From the NCBI RefSeq assembly GCF_910592395.1, contig NC_088314.1, forward strand, positions 3,968,001 through 4,032,000: a stretch of DNA of 64,000 nucleotides, written 5' to 3'. A program made the position numbers and the translations under genes. The notes below the pieces were generated by a model. The model did no database searches. It saw only the letters and a program-made list of their open reading frames with translations, and was not told the origin of the DNA. This DNA is from Lineus longissimus (taxonomy: Eukaryota; Nemertea; Pilidiophora; Heteronemertea; Lineidae). Position 1 is the stretch's first letter. Every line of letters starts with the position of its first letter. This document shows, one piece after another, positions 26,101-38,284 of the stretch.

Positions 26101-29046
26101 CTCAGTAAGCAGTAGTGTCCTCGCTGAAGGAGAATATGATCATTGCTGAGTATCATCAAATTTTGATTCAGTTGCAGAATACTGTCAACATCTTTTTTGC
26201 GCTAGCCCTTGGCCAGATTGGGCTGCCATAGACAACCTAGGGGAATGACCAATCTGACCAACAATGCCAGGGAGATGACACTTGCTCAACCCAACACGTT
26301 GGCAAGAACTGATGCATCAAGCTTACCCCATCATCTATTCCAATCATTCTGTTCTCTGCATCCTCCACCGAACCACCCAACAACTGGATGAAGCCAGTCG
26401 GCTTGTCACTATGGTTACCCTGAAAAACAAGATGGATAATGTATACTACAGTTGTGGCTAGGATTGGTGGAAATTACAGCAGCGGCTAGTATTTTCAAAT
26501 CGAAAGCTAAAAAAAAAATTCTAGCTGGTCTAGACTATAATGCCTGCTGCCTTAGAATAACAGCAATTTGAACAGAAATCAAGTCAAATGCTTCTTGAAA
26601 TGGACAATCAAAATCAAAAAGTCTGTTAATCATGCAAAAATCTATAAAATGTGAAAATTTCGTTGTCTGTGGAAATGTGCACAAGACATCATCATTGCAA
26701 GCACTGACTTGTTGACATGTACAAAATGAACATGTAACTCACCACATTACATGTGCCAGCATAACAACAGTAGCAGTGGGAACATTTTGAGTGACAGACG
26801 TCCAAAACAGACTCAATACCTACCTTTAAGTCTAACTATTGTAGGCCATTAAAATATCATGAAATATTTATCAAATTTAATGGCGCAGACACAAAAACCG
26901 TCTGTACTACAACCTAACTGATGCAAAGAGCGCTTATTTTTCAAAACAATCTACAGTAATGTTGTACAGTACACTATATGATAACTCAGGTCACTGAGTC
27001 ACGATTGAAATAGCATTACTGAGGTCGACAGCCTGTCAAAGTGACCAGTTCTATCTGAGTTCTTCTCAAGCCAAAATAACCATTCCTTTCCAAAAGGCTA
27101 AATTCTGGGCCAGTACGCCTTAATGATTATGATAATAATGGTGTAACTTACATCGTAGTAAAATAAGTTTCCATCCTTGGCTTTGAAGTAGCGTCTTTTC
27201 CACGTCTTTAGCATTGTTGCTTTCTTCTTATTCATGGGCAGCTTTTCCATGTAGCCAGCCATCTGGATAAAACTGCTGGAAAGATCATCTGCATGCTGAA
27301 GTAGAAATATACATGTTGACTTTTTTCATTACAGCATGTCATGACCTTGATGTAATCCACCCTCCCTCCAGTTGGGAACATCACCCTTGGCTATCCCAGG
27401 GAGACAAACAGATAGAGATGACCAGTTTTTCACACACAATGTTTATGACATTGTTGGTTACTGATTGTCACTGTCAGGTAAAAGGTTAAAGACTCAGAGC
27501 ACTGGACATGCAACATGTACATGTACAAGGGCACGAGACAATCCCCTCTTGACTAGGGGGACTGACTAGAATGCACCAAAGGTTTTCATTGACTGTTAAG
27601 TCTCCCACATGCTAGGATCAATCGATGGCGAGGTCCCAACCCTTCAACTGTGAAAGAGGATTAGAACTTACATCTTCTGCTTGCTTTATTTCATAGAGAT
27701 CGTCTAATAACTTCACCTAAAAAGATACAAAAACACAACTTCTATCAAACACATTACATATTTCGATGATCAGATACTTCTCGGCTGAAAGACTGTGACT
27801 GTGGCAGTAGTCTGTTGCAGCCTGGACATGGATTCCATCCTCCCATAGCAGGCCTGCCAATGTCCAAGAACAGGACCTCGGGCTACTAGCCTACTTTGTC
27901 AAAAAACATTGACAGCAAGTAAATGTAATCCTGTAAGAGTAAGCGGATTAGCTAAACTGCTGCTTATCTTGATGTTGGCTTTCACAGCTATTGAAATATT
28001 GCTTTGTACATGTAGCTAAATTTAATACAGACGTACCGGGTCCCAATGCAGCAGTGTTGTCCTCTCCTTGACTAGTTCCTCATCGACATCTTTCGCATCC
28101 TGGCCCTGATATTCCGCCATTGATACAGCCTCTGTCACACCGTTGTCATCCGGAATATCAATACTACCCTTCAGGTTGTTATTATCACTCTTATCCTTCT
28201 TGAACGACGCCATCTTTCCTGTCTGGAACTTTGCTAGAATAAGAAAGTCGAAACTTCATAAAGGGAAATGACAAGACACTCTCAAATTCAAAGTAGATAT
28301 TCTACAGTTAAACTATAGACAGAACATGCAGGATGATAACAAAATCAATTGATTACAACCACTTGGCCACCAACTGCATAAAAGTTTCAGAAAATGATTG
28401 AATGAAACCAGGAAAGTCTTGTTACCACATTTTTCAGCAACTCACCATCAGAAGAACACGAATCTTTTTCAGTTCCCATTTGTGCTCCATCATTTTTTTG
28501 CTTCCCATTTATCAGTGTTACTTGCAGCACAGAACAAGATGACCTCGCACCCTTTACCAGTTTATCTGAATACCCACTGGAGTTATCCAATCTTTCCAGC
28601 ACTTTTTCTGAAGAAAAACCTGCATCTCTACCCTTCAGAGTCTGCAGCCGTTCCCCATCCCTCAAAATAGTCACTTTCTCAATTTCGGATGGTTTTCCCA
28701 AAGAACTTGCCTGATCCCCACTTTTGATACTTCTCAATGTAAATGTCTTCACACTAGAGCACTTAGACGCTTTCCCATTTACTCCAACTGGTTTCTCAAA
28801 ATTTGAACGTAAATCCCTCACATTTTTCAACTGTGTCTCCGACTTGGCAGGAAGGGTTAAAACCTCCTTGGAATCACTTTTATCATTTTTCAGTTCACTC
28901 TCACTGCTTCCCTGTCTTGAAATGACCCGTACTTTCCCAGCTCTGGCGTCTGTGACGTTAATTCTTGATGTCGAGACAGATACATTAAGATGGAGATTCT
29001 TCAGTTCTGACTTGCAGGCCGACATGGTGAAAACAACTAAAGCCAA
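23103..29046 (-). CDS. PH domain-actin fusion protein (actin-like)
   Basis: Fourteen coding exons, minus strand in order: 28446-29046, 28037-28233, 27672-27716, 27152-27295, 26327-26419, 25983-26123, 25723-25783, 25363-25511, 25067-25147, 24755-24947, 24222-24480, 23827-23973, 23518-23617, 23103-23249. Every junction has consensus sites and matching phase; the product is 785 residues. Residues 1-207 are low-complexity, Ser/Lys-rich. Residues about 294-385 form a PH domain (GYMEKLP, TWKRRYFKAKDGNLFYYD, then the signature helix with Trp378 in HQDWIVAL). Residues about 408-785 are a full actin fold: phosphate-1 loop VVIIDIGGASVRGG, Q in MVYQPIMALYSY, phosphate-2 loop GVVVDIGE, adenosine loop YLSGGTTMLPGF, and a C-terminal segment equivalent to the end of actin. 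Start could be Met1, Met8 or Met208 (MASFKKDK), the last giving 578 residues. I do not know a named vertebrate orthologue. A role linking membrane phosphoinositides to an actin-like ATPase is inference only. Confidence 0.92.
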
Positions 29047-30925
29047 TGGCCTTCAAAGTCTCAGTGCTTGAGGCCGTGTTTATTTTAGGAACCCTATGCT
29101 GTGTAAAGACCTTGTTTGTTTAAACTGCCAGTCAGCATGTACAAGACTTTAAATAGTGCTTGGATCAATTTTAAGAGCACGTCTAATGATCCAGTAAATT
29201 ACTAACCCCTTGAACAGTTTGTGCAGTAGGACTAATTAGGCATGCACTAAACAAAAGACTCAGGAAAAGTGCTAATCTATTGTTTGGCAAAATGTAATTT
29301 GCATGGATCCACTACTTACATTTTTAAAGTCAAAGTGTACTGATACTAGTACAGTGAGATACTGGTAAGACATTGATCAGTGAAGACTGTTGTTACTCAT
29401 GTTATGAGACCTATCTATCTAGACAGGACAACTTACCAATTGGGACAACTAAAAGAATCCCATTAAGAAGTCAACGAAGAAAGTACTTTTTCCCTCTATG
29501 AACAGACAGTGATCATATAGTACTATCACAATGTACATAAAATTCACCACAATTTAGCCATTGAATGATGGAACATTTACCTCTTGCCTTAGTTTCTTCA
29601 ATTGTAACTCAGGGGAATTCAAAGCAGATGACAAACACACACACCAGATGATATGCTACCAACAACAGGGCATACTGGAATTGGAGGCGGCAGTCTACAC
29701 CCGCATCTCAAATTGATAATCCAGCGCTAAACCAGCTTAAGGGATTAACATCCAGGCTCTCCACAGGCGGCAAGCTTTGGAGGCCAGTAATGATAAAAGA
29801 TATATGTGACATCACATGAAGTTTGGATTTGTACGGTGGAGGCCAGTCCCACATTGCTTGAGGCAGCAGTCTACAGTTTACTCTGCGGCTAGAGCAAGAG
29901 GGGATGACACACGGAGGCAGTGAGCATCATGCCAAAGGACAAGCTTTCCCTATCCCTCACATAAATGCAGGCTTAGTCCTACCTGGTGCGCCAGAAAAGA
30001 GGGATCAGGACAAAAATGATATAATGACAAATGGATTTTTGTGGCTTTCAATTAAGATTTCTTATTGAACAATTCGAACAGTCTACTGGCATTGACTGCA
30101 TGGCCATTAAAACACACTCATAAGGATTCAATTCTGATCGGAGTACTGGTATCGGTAAACACACGAAGATATCCAGCTGACTGTCAACTGTTGTCACAAG
30201 AAGACCAACTAAGTCAAATACATGTTCCTTGTAACCACTTGTTGAGTGGACGTTTTCTTTGAATGAATGTTCGAATTTGGCCCAGTGAATTATCAGAGAA
30301 ATGTCTTCATTTTATCTGCTGAACCAAAATGTTCAAAACTTTCAACGAAAAAGGCATTGTGAATAATATTACACAAAATTTGCTTTGGCCTTTGAAGCAT
30401 AATTAACTTCCGTCAAGGGAATTTCAAACATCAATAGCTGAAGGTTCTGCAGTGAACCTTCAACCGATATAGTTCTGTCGTGGATCAGAGAATTCGCTCA
30501 CACTTAATACTCCAAGCAACAACTATTAACCAATAAAGGTTGACCTTTTAAATTAACCAAGATGTAATGTAGTGGATAACCAAGCTATTAAATCGAAAAA
30601 AATTTCCACAGGTCAAGGAATGACAAAGTACCTTTTTGCAATGGTGGCTCCACCTAGTCAAACCCAAACTTTAATCATGAGTACAATCAAAGACGCAAAG
30701 ATGATTACAATCTGGGGTGCAAAGGCAACTAAAACACATGACAAGTGATAACAAATTTAATCAATCGACAGCCGCTTTCCAACCACTTGTCACGTTGTCA
30801 TGGTTGCAACGCAGGTCGCAGCAATAAAATTGCATGACGCTTAACACTCCAACAGGGTCGAGCATCAATGCCAGCGGTTAACAGTAGTATGAGAGAATAC
30901 ATATTGAACATGCAGAACTGGTATT
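29047..30925. other. promoter-side intergenic region of the PH-actin gene
   Basis: This is the space between the first exon of the PH-actin gene and the 3-prime end of the next minus-strand gene. No coding frame over 65 codons and no convincing splice chain. A TATA-like element is not obvious. Upstream non-coding exons of the PH-actin transcript could lie here. Confidence 0.45.
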
Positions 30926-30931
30926 TTTATT
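30926..30931 (-). terminator. polyadenylation signal of the unrecognised coiled-coil gene
   Basis: A minus-strand AATAAA (plus strand 'tttatt') about 345 bases past the stop codon at 31275. Confidence 0.45.
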
Positions 30932-31274
30932 CTTGGGATTGTGGATTTTTGGAGCAGGATTACATGCAGTCAAGACATATTTGAAGGTGGGTTAAGGACA
31001 TGAATGGAAGAGGATCTGCAATGGGCATATACTACCACTGTTTCATATCTAAAAAGAAGTTGATCAGGACTTCGAAAAAAATATTGCAGTGATTTTTTTA
31101 CAATTCATTATTTCTAAGAATGACAACAGAGCGTTAGAATGGACGAGACAGATTCACAACAACAAGGATGTTGATGTTACTGGGTGGCTAACATTACAAT
31201 ACCACAGGTATGGGTGGGTCCCATTATTACAATCAAGTGTTGAGCGAAAATGATGTACATTTAACAGATAGGTG

Positions 31275-33782
31275 TTATGTTGTAACAATCTTACAACCTG
31301 TTATTTTATTTCCAAGCATTGCAATAATGGAACCATTCTCCTCAAAAGAAACACTCCACATACCTTTTACTGTCACACTCCCAATAGCATAATCCATCTC
31401 CCTCTCATCCCTCATCATATCTTCAGCTGAGACGTCAACAGCATAGTGGCCACTCACCCGACCGACCGTCACAATCCGGCCACCTTGGTTAGTTTTCGAC
31501 AAGGTCTTCTCAGAGTGACCATGTGTCAAGCTCGCACCATTCTGAAGCACTACTGAAGCACCAGAAGCAATAGGAGCTGATAAAGTCTTTTTGACCTCGT
31601 TCTTTTTCCGTGGGATGACTGACACCATTTTGCCTTGCATAACACTGGAACTTGATCCGTTCTGTGATGGAGATGAAGCCGCACCAACTGTACCCAGTTT
31701 ACCCTTTGCTGGTTCGCTTGAATTGGGTGGAGGCGGGAGGGAGTTTGGACGTACAGTCACAGTCTTTCTGTCTGGTAAACAACTTGACGCGCTGACGCTG
31801 TGAGTTTCAAACATCACCCTTCTTCTCTGAACAGGCTCAACTGAATCATCGGGAGAATCATCTTGCAGAGTGATTGGCTGACCCGTGATTGGGTCAATAG
31901 TTTGTTGTAGAACAACCGACGCCACTGCCGGCAGGGATTTAGATGTTTCTGTGGTTGTTCCATTTGTTGACTTCTTCCGGGGAACAACAGACACCATTTT
32001 ACTGCTCTTTCCAGCTACATTAGACACAGGGCAAGAAACAAGCTCCATGTCTCTATCTGCAGAATTACCAACAGTAGGGCCAATGGTTTTAGACAAATTT
32101 TGAGAAGCTACTGCTATACCTGCTGGAGAAGAATCTGAATTTCTCCCAGGTAGTTGAGATTCTGATCCAGTGGTCGATTTTGAATTGGGTTGAGGTTTCA
32201 CTGAGGCAGCATGAGAAGGGGACAATTCAGATTTGGGTTGAGGAGGGGCAGAGGGAGCTCGCACAACAGTTGCAGCGGAGGAACGTGTCACAGGGGGAGG
32301 AGAAGCAGGGAGCACAGGCGCCACTTCATCGTCATCGCTGATATCAAAATCATCAATATTTGTAAAGGGAATGGTTGGGGAGATTCGTGCATCGGAGACA
32401 CCAATGATAGGGACATTCGGCTTATTTGAGGGGGTTGTAAGAGGTGGTGCAGGTTTGCCATTTACAAAGTCCAATGCATCATTCTCAAAACTGACATTAG
32501 CATTCTTTTTAAGGGTGGGGGACTTCATGTTGGAAGATTTGGTCGCATTTGGTGGGAAGCTTATCACTGGTGGGGTTGCTTTAATTTCATGACTCGAAGG
32601 TGGACTACCTTTCAGGGTTTGTACTACACTCATCTTGTCCGTGCTCATGCTATTACTACTACTACTGGCATCTACTGTGCTAGGCGAAGATTTCTTTAAA
32701 ATGCTTCTTGGGGTCTTACTGCCATTCCTGGTGTCGTTTGGGACAACAGTAACTGGGACTTGTGTAGCATTAACTTTAGGTTGAGGTCCTTGCTTCTTGG
32801 GGTGAGGGTCTTCCATTTTAGCAGAAGCAATCATTACAGGTGGTTTGGCTGGGCCCGACTCCGGCACTTTGGAATGAATAGCACTTTTGTCCATCACAGA
32901 TTTGCTTGCTTTTTCTGTTGCAGTTTTCTGAAAAAACAAATGCATGTTTCTATTGGAATTAGGGAAGTTTCTTTTCAATTTCAGTTGTGTGAGGCCCATG
33001 ACGTTTCTGACAGATGAAGTTACCACTGTTCAATGAAAGCTCCAAAATCAGTGTCGGTGGATTATAGTATACTATTATGATGCTATTGATGATCGCCAGA
33101 GTAACATAACAAAGTTAGAAGCTAGGGAAGAAATTAACCAACTCGGCAACTGAATGAATTTATTCAATTATCTTGAAAGAATTAGAAGCTACAGCATTCT
33201 GGACTTACAGCATTAAAACATTTCATGTTCCTCTGCATAAGTTGGCCAATCTTCTCCTGAGACTTGACTAACTGCTCCGATAGGGCAGCATGCTCAGCAC
33301 CAGACTTATTGGGAAGTTTTTCAATCTGGTTGTGGATAGTGGAGAAGTGTTGTTGTTCAGCTATCATGGCAGCCTGCAGCTTGGAGATGATCAACACTAG
33401 TTCCTGATGAGAATAAAACAACTTTTAACCCGATTTCTAATACCAATGATTCTGTTATCTAAAGATCTCAAATTCATGCATCACTGACTGTATTGTACTT
33501 ATTATTGTCTCGCTTTAGATCAATACAACAAAAATATGATCTTGCTGCATATATGTTATGTGTACTTCATCTGTTGAAAACCATCCTTTATTTGAAGCAT
33601 TCTCAGTTGTCCAATCATTAGTCAATTATGTCGTGGTGAAAAAGAAAAAAAATTCTGCTGACCCAGACATTTGAGACCAAGCTGAGACTGTATAATCTAA
33701 TCACCTTCATGTTAATCTCCTGAAGGGCTCTGTCAAACTCCTCTTCGCTGCAGGATATCATCTTTTCAGTATCACAGCTCAT
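31275..33782 (-). CDS. unrecognised coiled-coil, Ser/Pro-rich protein
   Basis: Three coding exons joined in phase 0: 33705-33782, 33209-33403 and the large 31275-32927, giving 641 residues from MSCDTEKM. That ATG falls exactly on an exon start (TTGCAG|ATG), so a further coding exon upstream cannot be excluded. Residues about 1-92 are predicted helical coiled coil (LVLIISKLQAAMIAEQQHF, SEQLVKSQEKIGQLMQRN). Residues about 93-570 are disordered and Ser/Thr/Pro/Lys-rich with an acidic spot FTNIDDFDISDDDE. A motif occurs twice: KMVSVVPRKK followed by ASVVLQ (about 401-431), and KMVSVIPRKK followed by ASVVLQ (about 524-553). The C-terminal 70 residues look folded (VKGMWSVSFEENGSIIAMLG). I do not recognise the family. 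It is divergent from PPP4R2, with about 990 bp between start codons. Confidence 0.82.
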
Positions 33783-34771
33783 CTGCAATAAATCAAAGAA
33801 TCACCAATCACTATATTACATGTATCATCAAACCTGATGTCACATGTCACTAGCTAATGACCCTTCAATTCAACTTCATCCTCTACTCTAGTGCGCATCG
33901 ACGCAGCATTCGGGCATAGCCTTTGATTGAAGTTAATAAATATTGCTATCTATATCTCATCAAATATCTGATCATCTTCAGACTTCATGCCAACTAGGAG
34001 TTAAGATTGACACTGACAGGGCGGTACACCACCACCACCAAGAATATGGGTGGTAGCGTAAACGGAAAGATGGTCCCTTCTCGACAAATGCCAGTGGTTT
34101 TTTACACGGTCACCCTGTAGGCTGTAGGGCCTACAATGCATAGCACAATGTTGTTACAATACATTAACAGATACATTGCACTGACAGCACTCATATCCTC
34201 AACTTTGGCCGTTGATTAAGCCATTAAGATTCAATTAATTTGCACCAAACTGTACCTTTGGTGGTCTGTCAGTTACTACACTCTACAAACATAGTGGCTA
34301 TTTAAAGATCACATTCACAGAAAACGACGAAATAGGGAGTTTTTATGAGACAGGGCAAAAACCTCCTCCGAGGGCAGTTTCCGAGTGTTTACACACTCTC
34401 ACCTGCAGGGATCCTTTCAGTGGTACATTTGTACAGTAACGATACACGTAGATATACAAATTAAGAATTCCTGGAGTTGAGGCTGAAGAAAGGGTAAAAG
34501 TAAAATAATGACTCAAAATAATCATAATACTGGCATTTCGAATTAAGTATCTTAATACTTAGATAAAGTTTACAAAGTATTTTATGCCTATTATAAAGAA
34601 TGTTAATTTACTCAATGGCTTATATGCCTAAAATTATATACTCTGACCTGGCTATTCGATAAGCATAAAATGAAATAGTAGGGTCCAACCTACGCAGCTG
34701 GCCCGAATTCCACTTTTTAGGAAAACACGGAAATACGTCACACGCTGCCGCCATCCACAGCCTTTGTAAAA
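33783..34771. promoter_or_regulatory. bidirectional promoter region between two divergent genes
   Basis: The 989 bases between the start codon of the minus-strand coiled-coil gene and the PPP4R2 start codon must hold both promoters. The coiled-coil gene needs a non-coding first exon in this space, because its ATG directly follows a splice acceptor. No clear TATA box was found near 34700. The stretch near 34020-34140 is locally more GC-rich. Confidence 0.5.
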
Positions 34772-37700
34772 ATGGAGAACAAGGAGGATATTTTGGACGC
34801 TTTAGATGGTCAGTTTCTCCCAAATTACGACGATTTTGTTCGCAAATGATAACTCATAAAGCAACACTAGATATAATTCTCAATTTTTACGTCCATTTCA
34901 GTGTTTGAAAAGAAGCCGGCCAGTGAAATTCCGCCACTTCTTGAAGAGTACCTTTGCCTGATCGCCAGAACTGGTGAAACGCTGTGAGTTTACTGTACAT
35001 TTTGTACTTGCGACCAAATTTCGCCATGTCCCCATATCACTTTTCAGTCTAAAATATTTTGCCTTCTTAATTCTCAAATGAATCAGTTTTGATTTCATTG
35101 ATCATTGACGATATCACCAAAGATTATTCTGTATCATGGTGTATGCCCCTTGCTGAGTCTGATGTAAATTAATAATTAATAGGCGCCAGGCGGGATGGCG
35201 ATACTGCCTGACAGAGACAGAGTGACAGTGACACTAGTGACAACCTAGGCCTAGCCTAGCGCCACAACAGCTGGGTTGCTAGCCTGTGACGTGCTGACAC
35301 CTTCTGCTATCTTCTTCTTTCCCCTTGATGACGTCAACCAGAGAAGAAAAAAGCACCTTGTTCTAATTGTTCTAGTAGGTTCAAAATCTGAACCTCTCTA
35401 TTATTGTATTACCTCATCCCTCTTTTGTAGGTTCCCATGGTCAAAATTAAAGCCCCTTTTTATAAAGAAACTTGACAAGACTATGTGCAAGTTCTTCGAA
35501 GAAGTCCCAACTGATAGTCTGCCTCCCTATCCCAATGTAGAAAATGTGAAGTTTGAAGACATGCGGAAACGGATCCTGCAGTCTGTTGAGGTCTTCACTG
35601 GGTAAGATGACTTCCATTTTGTCTGAAAAGTTGATAAACAGCGTATTTATTACATCTGCATAGTTAGGCCGGTAATGAGCAGAGAGCAAAAGTGTTTTAG
35701 TCTATGAAAATCTTCTTCCAAAGGAGTCGAGAGTTAATCCTCTTCATGTATTATAATCCGTTTATAGGTTCGTTTTTCTTTCTCTCCAGGGTGCCTTTCA
35801 CTATCCAGCGGTTATGTGAACTGGTGACCAATCCAAAGAAACATTACAAGAGGACTGACAAGTTCATGAGAGGAATTGAAAAGGTAATGGGAGCTGTACA
35901 TGTACACTGCACTACACCAGAAAAACATGTAATTTTGTGGAAAAGTAATTGACCTCCAAGTGCCCCCTATAACTGGGAAAATATCTGGGGGAAGGATCTG
36001 TATTTGATCATTTGAATCTGATTCTATGGTTTCTCCAGTCCACATCTTCTGTGATTGGGTGGACTGTTTGACGAAGTACTTGTATAAGACAAAACTTCTT
36101 TAGGGTACTCCTTGTTAAATCATTTTTTTGAGGAAACACAACCTAGCCCATTTCAGAGCTGAATTAGTTGTGTTAGTCATCTAAAACTTTTTTCCTTTTT
36201 CAGAATGTAATTGTTGTCAGCACTGTCGATCCCTTTGGCAGGAAGGTCAATAACGAGTCGAAACCTATGATCAATGGCATGGATCCCTCACCTAATAATT
36301 CCTACCAAGAAACTGGAGCATATAATGTCAATCCATCGTCACCATTTGCTCCGCCTTCATGGTATGCTCATTCAACAGCGCCACCACCGAACTGGAATGT
36401 TAAGATTGACACTACGAAGGTGACAAATGAGAATGGCGTCCAGGGTAATGGTGATGCTGTTGAGGGTCATCCAAAGACAGAATCTGTAGCAGAAGAACGA
36501 TCCTCGACCAGTGCAGAGGAGATGCAGATGGGGGGTCAACCAACTGACCACCCACAGTCGAGTGTTGCTGAAATTTTTCATGAAGGCAGTAAGGCAGTTG
36601 GAGAATCACCTGCTGAAGTTGTTCAGGAAGACCAAAAGCTTACAGAAGAGGGCAAAAAAGTAGTGACTGAGACATTAGAGATAAAACCAAGCTTAGATTT
36701 AGAGGCCAAAGAAGTAATAGGAGCTGAGATAGAATTACCAGTTGAATCAAATAGTGCAAATGTACGCAGTGATGAAATGAATATGGACATGACAATGGAA
36801 GCAGCAGTAGCCATGGTAACAGCGGATGATAATTCTAGTTCATCTTCAAGTGCAGATTCAGACACTGATGCTTCCTCCTCTGGTTTTTCGGCCCAATCTG
36901 ACCCACATGATTCGCCACCTCGTCCTGTGGAGTCAGATGAATCTCTGGCAATTGTACCATCTCAGGAAGACGTCATCAGGGCAGAATCAGCAGCAGCAGT
37001 CGCAGGTAGGTTGACCAGAGCATTTTTGAGGTTCAATGGATACAAGTATCTAGAATGTATTTACTGCCTTGCATTAATGAAACTGTTCAAAAAATAAAAA
37101 ATACCAGCACTCATAATATTGGATTTCCAGCCAATAAGATATGCTAGAGATAATTGTTGAATATTTGTCATGGTAGTTGAGGTAAAATTTCAGCTTGCAT
37201 TATAATGAAGTATGAAATAAGAAACTGATATTCACCTCTTTGTTTAGGGGAACCTCCGATATCAGAATCTGGAAGCATTGATGGTGAAGATGACGGGCCT
37301 CCAAAAAAACGACTCAGGGAAGACAGTCCACCAGCAGAAACATCTCAGTGCGAAGTTCAGAAAGAAACAAAAGAGCAGCAATCAGATCATGAACTTGAGG
37401 TGGCAGTTGATTTTGCTGAATCAGGTGTGTCTGAAATAGCAGAAACGTGTGCTAAAGAAGAAACAAAAAAAACTGATGAAGTTTTACCTGTTGATGATCC
37501 AGTGGTACAAAATGAGTCCGAAGTCGTAACTGAAATTGTAGTTTCTGATAAGGTTGAGGAAAGTGTAGTTGACGGAGTTGTCGATGAGAAAATTGAAACA
37601 CATGTCACGCCTAGTAGTGAGGCAGATTCGATTGTGACCGAGGTACAGGTGGAGACATCTAGTGAAGTTGTAGACGGTCCGTCAGAAACGGTGTCGGCGG

Positions 37701-37939
37701 ATTCTGATGTAAATGTTGAGCAAGAGGGTGTTGTGTCGCAATCTGATATTAAAACGACTTGTTCGGTGGACTCTATGGAAACGGTGAGCACTGATTCGGG
37801 GTCAGGTGCAGTTGATAGCAATACAGACTCTGCTGAAGCAAGTGCTGGGACTGTGTCACCTCTTGCAGCTGATGAACATGTTACTTCATTAGAACAAGAC
37901 TCTGAAAAAAGCTTGGAAGAGGCAATGGACCAAAATTGA
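34772..37939 (+). CDS. PPP4R2: serine/threonine-protein phosphatase 4 regulatory subunit 2
   Basis: Six coding exons: 34772-34808, 34902-34983, 35431-35601, 35790-35883, 36204-37005 and 37248-37939, all with GT-AG borders and matching phases, giving 625 residues. Residues 1-150 match the conserved PPP4R2 core: ILDALDVFEKKP, LFPWSKLKPLF, TDSLPPYPNVENVKF, then FTIQRLCELVTNPKKHYKRT and NVIVVSTVDPFGRK. The rest is a long acidic Ser/Glu/Val-rich tail with a basic patch KKRLRED (415-421). The protein is known to bind the PP4 catalytic subunit with PPP4R3 and to act in the nucleus and at centrosomes, in DNA-damage and splicing-related dephosphorylation. At 625 residues it is clearly longer than the roughly 420-450 of vertebrates; the excess is in the acidic tail. 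Start chosen because MENKEDILDALD matches the family N-terminus. Confidence 0.96.
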
Positions 37940-38278
37940 TTTTACATTCAGATCTCAGTGATGTGCATAATGACAGAAATCTCCAAAAGTGTTGTTCCCT
38001 CAGGGTCAAGGATTCTGTCTGAGAAATTGAAATATTTTAAAAACGTTTTACTACTAGATATACAAATATTTGTACTGACTCTGGGTTGTCCAGTTAAAGA
38101 ATTATTGAATGAATGAATGTACCTTGAATTTTGTTACACAGAGAAAATACACTGTTTGTAATTGTTTTTCATAAAAATCGTGGCTGCTATTTACCAGCAG
38201 AAATTTCTCGGGCAGAAGTCTTAGGATTTAAATGGTGAATATAGATTTCTGGTTCCACCCTACCCTGTCTGTATATGA

Positions 38279-38284
38279 AATAAA
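38279..38284 (+). terminator. polyadenylation signal of PPP4R2
   Basis: AATAAA about 340 bases after the PPP4R2 stop codon, in AU-rich sequence. Confidence 0.55.

Noticed and set aside
37387-37821. 144-codon minus-strand Ser/Thr-rich frame
   Set aside because: It is the antisense shadow of the acidic Val/Glu/Ser-rich tail of PPP4R2 exon 6.
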